Below, piece by piece: positions 14,389 to 18,159 of a stretch of DNA of 18,159 bases. How positions within the stretch are numbered: the stretch's first letter is position 1; every line of letters begins with the position of its first letter. A program made the translations under genes and the position numbers. Source of the stretch: an uncultured Angelakisella sp. (GTDB taxonomy: Bacteria; Bacillota; Clostridia; Oscillospirales; Ruminococcaceae); the NCBI GenBank assembly GCA_910585535.1, contig CAJUFK010000062.1, forward strand, positions 1 through 18,159. The letters run 5' to 3'. The notes beneath the pieces are model-generated. The model searched no databases. It worked only from the letters and a program-made list of their open reading frames with translations, and was not told the origin of the DNA.

Positions 14389-14419
14389 GACCGGAACGGG
14401 AAAGGCCGCTGTTCCGGTC
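14389..14419 (-). terminator. Hairpin at the end of the toxin gene
   Basis: GACCGGAAC at 14389-14397 pairs perfectly with GTTCCGGTC at 14411-14419, with a 13-base loop. The right arm overlaps two bases of the toxin stop codon (14418-14420). On the minus strand it is followed by CATTCCTTGTTGT, moderately T-rich, so it may end the toxin-antitoxin transcript. Confidence 0.5.
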
Positions 14420-14690
14420 AGAACAGATCGCTGTGGGTCCCTGTCCGGGAAAGGAGCAGGAGCAGCTCCTTTTCCCTGATCTGATAAACGAGCAGCCAGT
14501 CCGGGGCGATGTGGCATTCCCGAAAGCCGCCGTAGTCTCCGGTCAGCTGGTGGTCCCGATACTTTGGGGCCAGGGTCTCCCCTGCCGCCAGGCGGTCGAT
14601 CACCTCTTCCAAGAGGGCCATATCACACCCCCGGCGCCGGAGCAGCTTCAGGTCCTTTCGGAACCGGTTGGAGGGCACGATCTCAAGCAT
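14418..14690 (-). CDS. YafQ-type RelE-superfamily mRNA interferase toxin
   Basis: A 90-residue toxin expected to cleave mRNA on the ribosome and to be neutralised by the antitoxin encoded just upstream. The family pattern is complete: residues equivalent to the YafQ active site are H47, H60, D64, W65, R82, H86 and F90, in the blocks YRDHQLTG, ECHIAPDWLLVY and SRTGTHSDLF at the C-terminus. All catalytic histidines and the Asp are kept, so it is probably active. Its ATG lies inside the end of the antitoxin gene (8-base overlap), the common arrangement for coupled translation. This is the least housekeeping-like pair in the window and may have been acquired by transfer. Confidence 0.92.
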   Translation of the reverse strand: MLEIVPSNRFRKDLKLLRRRGCDMALLEEVIDRLAAGETLAPKYRDHQLTGDYGGFRECHIAPDWLLVYQIREKELLLLLSRTGTHSDLF

Positions 14691-14970
14691 CGGGGGAGTC
14701 CTCCGTGTCCTGGAGCAGCTGGGAGAAGGTGGCGTAACGCTTGTACTTTCCCGGGTCCCGGGCCATCTCCCCCGCCTCCATCATGGCGGCAACGGTGTCC
14801 CGGTTGGGGACCTCCCTTTGGATGGCAAAGGGGATGGCGTTTTCCCGCACCGCCTGGCGGAGAAAGATGTTGACGGCGGTGGAGAGGTCCATCCCGAAAT
14901 CGGCGAAAAGCTCCTGGGCCTTCACCTTGATGTCGGCGTCGATGGAAATGCTGGCGGAAATCTTAGCCAT
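14683..14970 (-). CDS. DinJ/RelB-family antitoxin
   Basis: A 95-residue antitoxin. The N-terminal 45 residues form a ribbon-helix-helix DNA-binding domain (SASISIDADIKVKAQELF, then MDLSTAVNIFL), and the acidic C-terminal half would wrap around the YafQ-like toxin. The frame is open to 15042, but the ATG at 14970 is chosen since AAAGGAG lies eight bases before it and the conserved domain starts here. DinJ-type antitoxins repress their own promoter, and a perfect palindrome sits in the promoter spacer upstream, which fits. Confidence 0.92.
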   Translation of the reverse strand: MAKISASISIDADIKVKAQELFADFGMDLSTAVNIFLRQAVRENAIPFAIQREVPNRDTVAAMMEAGEMARDPGKYKRYATFSQLLQDTEDSPDA

Positions 14971-14994
14971 GGGGCAAAACTCCTTTCTTATTAT

Positions 14995-15023
14995 AGAATA
15001 TACCAATATTGGTAAATTGTCAA
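14995..15023 (-). promoter_or_regulatory. Toxin-antitoxin promoter with built-in palindromic operator
   Basis: On the minus strand TTGACA (15023-15018), 17-base spacer, TATTCT (15000-14995). The 14-base perfect palindrome TACCAATATTGGTA (15001-15014) fills most of the spacer, where antitoxin binding would block RNA polymerase. A TATAAT also lies at 14995-14990 but would need a 22-base spacer. Confidence 0.8.
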
Positions 15024-15088
15024 CAGATAATAGCATATCCAAGGTATCCCCTTTCCTTTCCGCTTTTGAGAAATTTTCGGGGATTTTA

Positions 15089-15118
15089 TTGTCAAGACCG
15101 CCCTCTATGGGGTATAAT
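15089..15118 (+). promoter_or_regulatory. Promoter of murC
   Basis: TTGTCA (15089-15094), 18-base spacer, consensus TATAAT (15113-15118). The expected start is near 15125, giving a leader of about 25 bases that carries the ribosome binding site. It is divergent from the toxin-antitoxin promoter, with the two -35 boxes 65 bases apart. Confidence 0.8.
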
Positions 15119-15149
15119 GAATTAGTTACTTGAAAGGGAGGGCGTTCCT

Positions 15150-16514
15150 ATGAAAAACAGCATCCAGATCCCCGAAGGGGTCAAGCATATCCACTGTATC
15201 GGGGTGGGGGGCTCCGGGATGTTCCCCATCGTCCAGATCCTTCTTTCCCAGGGGTATCACATCTCCGGCAGCGACAACAACGAGAGCGACATCCTGGCCA
15301 TGGAGCGTGGTCTTGGGGTAAAAGTCACTCTGGGTCATGCCCCGGAAAACCTTGCCGGGGCCGATCTGGTCCTCTACTCCGCCGCCATCATGGAGGACAA
15401 CCCGGAGCTCATGGCCGCCAGAGAGCGGGGGCTCCCCCTTTGGGAGCGGGCACGGATGCTGGGGGCCCTCTCCAGCCACTACCCGGAGGCGGTGGGGATC
15501 TGCGGCACCCATGGAAAGACCACAGTAACTTCCATGCTCACCCAGATCCTTTACGGGGCCGGAAAGGATCCCTCCGCTGTCATCGGGGGGAAGCTGCGGG
15601 CCATCGGCGGCTATGGACGGGCCGGAAAAAGCGGTCTTTTTGTCTACGAAGCCTGTGAGTTCCGGGATACCTTCCTCTCTACTTACCCGGACACCGCTGT
15701 GGTCCTGAACATCGACGACGACCATTTGGACTACTTTGGCACCGTGGAAAACGCCATGAAGTCCTTTACCAAGTTTGCCGGGATGGCCCGCCGGGTCCTC
15801 TACAACGGGGAGGACGAAAATACCGTCCGGGCCATGGAGGCGGCCCCGGTCCCCCAAAAGCTCACCTTCGGCCGGAGGCCGGGAAACGACTTTTGGGCCG
15901 CCGGCCTTGAAAAGAAGGATGGGCTCTGCCGTAGCTTCACCCTGATGCACCGGGAAGAAGCCCTCTGCCAGCTTACCATTCACGTCCCGGGGGAACACAA
16001 TGTCCTCAACGCCGTAGCCGCCGCCGCTGCCGCCTGGCTGCTGGGAACCAGCCCGGAGGACATCGCCAAAAACCTGGCGGAATTTACCGGGGCGGGGAGG
16101 CGCTTCGAGGTCCTGGGCAAGGTCCGGGGCTTCACCGTTGTGGACGACTACGCCCACCATCCCGCCGAGCTGGCCGCCACCCTTCGGGCCGCCAAGGAGC
16201 TGGGGTTCCGGCAGGTGTGGGCGGTGTTCCAGCCCTTCACCTTCTCCCGGACCTACCTCCTGCTGGAGGAGTTTGTCCAGGCCCTGTCCATTGCCGATCA
16301 GGTGGTTCTCAGCCCCATCATGGGGTCCCGGGAAAAGAACCAGTGGGGGATCCGCAGTGAAGATCTGGGCGAAAAGATCCCGGGGTGCGTCTGTCTGCCG
16401 GGGTTCCGGGAGATGGCGGACTTTGTGCTGGAGAACGCCAAGGAGGGGGATCTGGTCATCACCCTGGGGTGCGGGGATGTGTATAAGTGCGCCAGAATGA
16501 TCCTGGCGGGTTAA
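15150..16514 (+). CDS. murC: UDP-N-acetylmuramate--L-alanine ligase
   Basis: Cytoplasmic Mur ligase that adds L-alanine to UDP-N-acetylmuramic acid at the expense of ATP, the first amino acid of the peptidoglycan stem peptide. The protein has 454 residues, the usual length. The N-terminal Rossmann domain has HCIGVGGSGMFPI (14-26), the central domain the ATP loop GTHGKTTV (119-126) and NIDDDHLDYFGT, and the C-terminal domain VVDDYAHHPAE. The pattern IGVGGSGM with YEACEFRDTFL is MurC rather than MurD, E or F. The start has AAAGGGAGGG just upstream and a clear promoter before it. A small membrane protein gene follows after 15 bases. Confidence 0.95.
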   Translation: MKNSIQIPEGVKHIHCIGVGGSGMFPIVQILLSQGYHISGSDNNESDILAMERGLGVKVTLGHAPENLAGADLVLYSAAIMEDNPELMAARERGLPLWERARMLGALSSHYPEAVGICGTHGKTTVTSMLTQILYGAGKDPSAVIGGKLRAIGGYGRAGKSGLFVYEACEFRDTFLSTYPDTAVVLNIDDDHLDYFGTVENAMKSFTKFAGMARRVLYNGEDENTVRAMEAAPVPQKLTFGRRPGNDFWAAGLEKKDGLCRSFTLMHREEALCQLTIHVPGEHNVLNAVAAAAAAWLLGTSPEDIAKNLAEFTGAGRRFEVLGKVRGFTVVDDYAHHPAELAATLRAAKELGFRQVWAVFQPFTFSRTYLLLEEFVQALSIADQVVLSPIMGSREKNQWGIRSEDLGEKIPGCVCLPGFREMADFVLENAKEGDLVITLGCGDVYKCARMILAG

Positions 16515-16529
16515 ACGGAGGGACTGTCT

Positions 16530-16886
16530 ATGCGTAAAAGGAGTTATCGTTACCGCCCCAGCAAGGTCCAAAGCATCATCGGGATTGTAGCAGGCGGACT
16601 GTTCGTTCTTATTGGGCTGTTCGTCGTCATCCCCACCTTTGGGCTGTTCGGGGTGATCTGGACACTGTTTGCGGTGGGCATTACCGCTGGCAACGCCTAC
16701 GCCGCCTTCTCCGGGAAGGGGTACGGCTCCTGGGAGATGACCGAGGACGGCTCTCCGGCGGAGGCGGAAAGCGGCCTGGATTTTGAGGAAAGGCTGCAAA
16801 AGCTCCAGCGGCTCTACGACCAGCGGCTCATCACCCGGGACGAGTACGACAAAAAGCGTACAGAGATCCTAGCTGAAAAGTGGTAA
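16530..16886 (+). CDS. Small membrane protein with SHOCT domain
   Basis: A 118-residue protein. The basic N-terminus (MRKRSYRYRP) is followed by two hydrophobic segments (about 13-33 and 38-59) and a short acidic linker. The C-terminal 32 residues, with the pattern LQKLQRLYDQRLITRDEYDK, match the SHOCT domain, a short helical module often found at the ends of membrane or lipid-associated proteins and thought to mediate oligomerisation. No enzymatic motif is present. Lying 15 bases after murC with GGAGGG before the ATG, it is probably cotranscribed with it; whether it acts in envelope assembly is not shown. Confidence 0.85.
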   Translation: MRKRSYRYRPSKVQSIIGIVAGGLFVLIGLFVVIPTFGLFGVIWTLFAVGITAGNAYAAFSGKGYGSWEMTEDGSPAEAESGLDFEERLQKLQRLYDQRLITRDEYDKKRTEILAEKW

Positions 16887-17198
16887 GACAGGCCAGCGGC
16901 CCACACCCTGCTCGGGCCCAACGGCCCTTAACCTTGTATTTAACAAAAGGTACTGCCTGAAGTTCTAGGCAGTACGTGACCAAACGGGACTTAGAAGCTG
17001 TATTCATAACCGGGGGATGCCAGATGGGCGAGGGATTTTCTGTCCTGCAAGGCACAAAAACGTTTATGGCTTACAAGTTTTTTGTAACGCAGCAGGGTGG
17101 AAAAAGACCCGGCCAGATAGCGTCATACGGTTGTGAATACCGCTTCTTAGGTCTATTTGGCCTTGATTTTTGGGGATTTTCGGAAAAGGAGACATTGG
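16887..17198 (+). other. 312-base gap rich in inverted repeats; candidate structured RNA or leader
   Basis: No convincing coding frame is seen. Inverted repeats are dense: GGCC/GGCC (16891-16901), GGGCC/GGCCC (16914-16927), ACCTT/AAGGT (16931-16951), a perfect 9-bp hairpin GTACTGCCT/AGGCAGTAC (16950-16975), TTACAA/TTGTAA (17071-17087), and a long-range perfect 9-base match of CACCCTGCT (16904-16912) with AGCAGGGTG (17091-17099), extendable by two pairs. A weak AGGTC/GGCCT hairpin (17149-17163) followed by TGATTTTT lies shortly before the channel gene. Possible roles are a structured leader of the FNT gene or a free-standing small RNA about 200 bases long. No known class was recognised. Confidence 0.4.
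16950..16975 (+). repeat. Perfect inverted repeat (hairpin) before the FNT gene
   Basis: GTACTGCCT (16950-16958) and AGGCAGTAC (16967-16975) with an 8-base loop. No T run follows, so it is not a simple terminator of the murC operon. Confidence 0.75.
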
Positions 17199-17999
17199 AT
17201 GAACACACCTGGAGAGATTGCAAAAAACTACCTGGCGGTGGGCAAGGCCAAGGCCCAGCTCCCTTTGGGAAAGATGTTCTTGCTGGCAGTGCTGGCAGGA
17301 GCCTACATCGCTTTGGCGGGACTGGGAGCCTCGGTGGCCTCCGCCGGGGCCGAAAGTGCCGGAGCGGGCCGCCTCCTCAGCGCCTGCGTTTTCCCCGCCG
17401 GGCTGACCATGGTTCTGCTGGCAGGGAGCGAGCTGTTCACCGGCAACTGCCTTATCCTGATCCCTGTTCTTCACCGGGAGGTCTCCCCTGCCGCCTTTGT
17501 CCGGAATCTTGTGGTGGTCTACCTGGGCAACACCCTGGGGGGCATTCTGGTGGCCGCCGGGGCGGTGTACAGCCGCATCTTTGACCTTTTCGGCGGCGGG
17601 ATGGCCGCAGGGGCCATTTCCACCGCCGCCGCCAAGTGCGCCCTGCCCTTCGGAATCGCTTTCCTCCGGGGGATCTTCTGCAACCTGCTGGTCTGTTTGG
17701 CGGTCTGGATGGCTATGGCCGCCAAGGACGCTGCCGGCAAGGTGGCCGCCCTCTTCTTCCCCATCTTCCTCTTTGTACTCTGCGGCTTCGAGCATTGCGT
17801 GGCCAACCTCTACTACATCCCCGCCGGGCTGCTGGCCCTGGGGGATCCCGCCTGGGCCGCCTTGGCCGGGGACGTTTCCGCCCTCACCTGGGGGAACTTT
17901 CTCTTCGGGAACCTTCTGCCGGTAACCCTGGGAAATCTCTTGGGGGGAATGATCCTCGCCTGGGCCTACTGGGCGGTGTATCTGAAGGAAAAGAAATGA
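17199..17999 (+). CDS. Formate/nitrite transporter (FNT) family channel
   Basis: Pentameric inner-membrane channel for small monovalent anions such as formate, nitrite or hydrosulfide. The protein has 266 residues with six hydrophobic segments. Family signatures are LAGSELFTGN (first FNT motif), NLLVCLAVWMA (second motif) and GFEHCVANLYYIP with the pore His. In a fermentative anaerobe formate is the likely cargo, but the sequence alone does not separate the subfamilies. The frame opens earlier at 17157; the ATG at 17199 is preferred because AAAAGGAGA lies about eight bases before it and MNTPGEIAKNYLAVGKAKA is a typical FNT N-terminus. The long inverted-repeat-rich gap upstream may control it. 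No partner such as pyruvate-formate lyase is in the window. Confidence 0.92.
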   Translation: MNTPGEIAKNYLAVGKAKAQLPLGKMFLLAVLAGAYIALAGLGASVASAGAESAGAGRLLSACVFPAGLTMVLLAGSELFTGNCLILIPVLHREVSPAAFVRNLVVVYLGNTLGGILVAAGAVYSRIFDLFGGGMAAGAISTAAAKCALPFGIAFLRGIFCNLLVCLAVWMAMAAKDAAGKVAALFFPIFLFVLCGFEHCVANLYYIPAGLLALGDPAWAALAGDVSALTWGNFLFGNLLPVTLGNLLGGMILAWAYWAVYLKEKK

Positions 18000-18053
18000 C
18001 GTCTCCTTTAAGGAAAGCGTTGCTGGGATATAACTTCCGCGATTTTTACAAGA

Positions 18054-18087
18054 TCATATTGATATGACAGGCGCGCTGTACTACGAT
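18054..18087 (+). promoter_or_regulatory. Promoter of the right-edge gene with overlapping palindrome
   Basis: TTGATA (18059-18064), 17-base spacer, TACGAT (18082-18087). The perfect inverted repeat TCATAT-TG-ATATGA (18054-18067) covers the whole -35 box and could be a repressor site. Confidence 0.45.
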
Positions 18088-18118
18088 CGGCTCTACAAAT
18101 TCCAGTTTGGAGGTGTTT

Positions 18119-18159
18119 ATGCGTATGGAGAAGAAAGCTAGACGGTCTGGAATGGACCC
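18119..18159 (+). CDS. Start of an unidentified gene, 3'-partial
   Basis: GGAGGTG is followed after a short gap by an ATG at 18119, and the frame (MRMEKKARRSGMDP) stays open to the edge. Only 13 full codons are visible, basic in character, so no function can be given. The promoter-like sequence about 32 bases upstream supports a real gene start. Confidence 0.5.
   Translation, partial: MRMEKKARRSGMD

Noticed and set aside
14990..14995. TATAAT as -10 of the toxin-antitoxin promoter
   Set aside because: It would need a 22-base spacer from TTGACA; TATTCT at the 17-base distance fits better.
15126..16799. Minus-strand open frame of 557 codons opposite murC
   Set aside because: Antisense shadow: murC on the other strand is full-length with all motifs, a promoter and a ribosome binding site.
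16831..17055. Minus-strand frame of 74 codons in the gap after the SHOCT gene
   Set aside because: No convincing ribosome binding site and no recognisable domain; it overlaps the end of the SHOCT gene.
16887..17198. Known riboswitch classes (THF, ZTP, fluoride, c-di-GMP) before the FNT gene
   Set aside because: Remembered core motifs of these classes were not found by eye; kept only as an unclassified structured region.
16976..17584. Plus-strand frame running through the FNT leader and into the FNT gene in another phase
   Set aside because: The Gly/Arg/Pro-rich part overlaps the true FNT frame, and no family motif is present.

Overview
The window looks like a chromosomal segment of a GC-rich anaerobic Clostridia bacterium, probably of the Oscillospiraceae (Flavonifractor/Lawsonibacter/Oscillibacter-like). 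This is inferred from strong GGAGG-type ribosome binding sites, GC-rich third codon positions, a sodium-pumping decarboxylase operon, a Firmicute-type MurC and a CoaX/ECF vitamin module. No rRNA, tRNA, CRISPR array or insertion sequence was seen.

Layout, left to right. (1) 2-5458 (+): a nucleoside import and breakdown operon. It holds the 3' part of a double-domain ABC ATPase, two RbsC-like permeases, a small Imm51-like protein, and two tandem nucleoside hydrolases, closed by a strong terminator. The usual BmpA-type binding lipoprotein would lie left of the window. (2) 5554-6064: a minus-strand single-PRD-like protein whose promoter sits back to back with the promoter of the next operon. (3) 6135-8060 (+): an RluA-family pseudouridine synthase and a ROK glucokinase, ending at a bidirectional terminator. 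(4) 8164-11672 (-): a split oxaloacetate decarboxylase Na+ pump in transcription order alpha (no biotin domain), gamma-like subunit with a duplicated C-terminal unit, separate biotin carrier, beta. (5) 11962-12591 (+): an XRE regulator with a membrane tail. (6) 12646-14269 (-): a GTG-started type III pantothenate kinase (coaX), an unexplained 51-codon frame directly after its stop codon, and an ECF S component that is probably a pantothenate transporter. (7) 14418-14970 (-): a DinJ/YafQ toxin-antitoxin pair with a palindromic operator inside its promoter spacer. (8) 15150-16886 (+): murC and a small SHOCT-domain membrane protein. (9) 16887-17198: about 310 bases without a convincing gene but rich in inverted repeats. 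(10) 17199-17999 (+): a formate/nitrite-family channel, then the promoter and first codons of a further gene at the right edge.

How the genes fit together. Region 1 imports nucleosides and cleaves them to base plus ribose. The decarboxylase of region 4 would turn oxaloacetate decarboxylation into a sodium gradient. Region 6 takes up and phosphorylates pantothenate for coenzyme A. The FNT channel probably moves formate or a related small anion. The least explained items are the structured region before the FNT gene, the in-frame ORF after coaX, the duplicated OadG tail and the Imm51-like gene inside a nucleoside operon. All functional calls come from reading motifs by eye; no database search was run.
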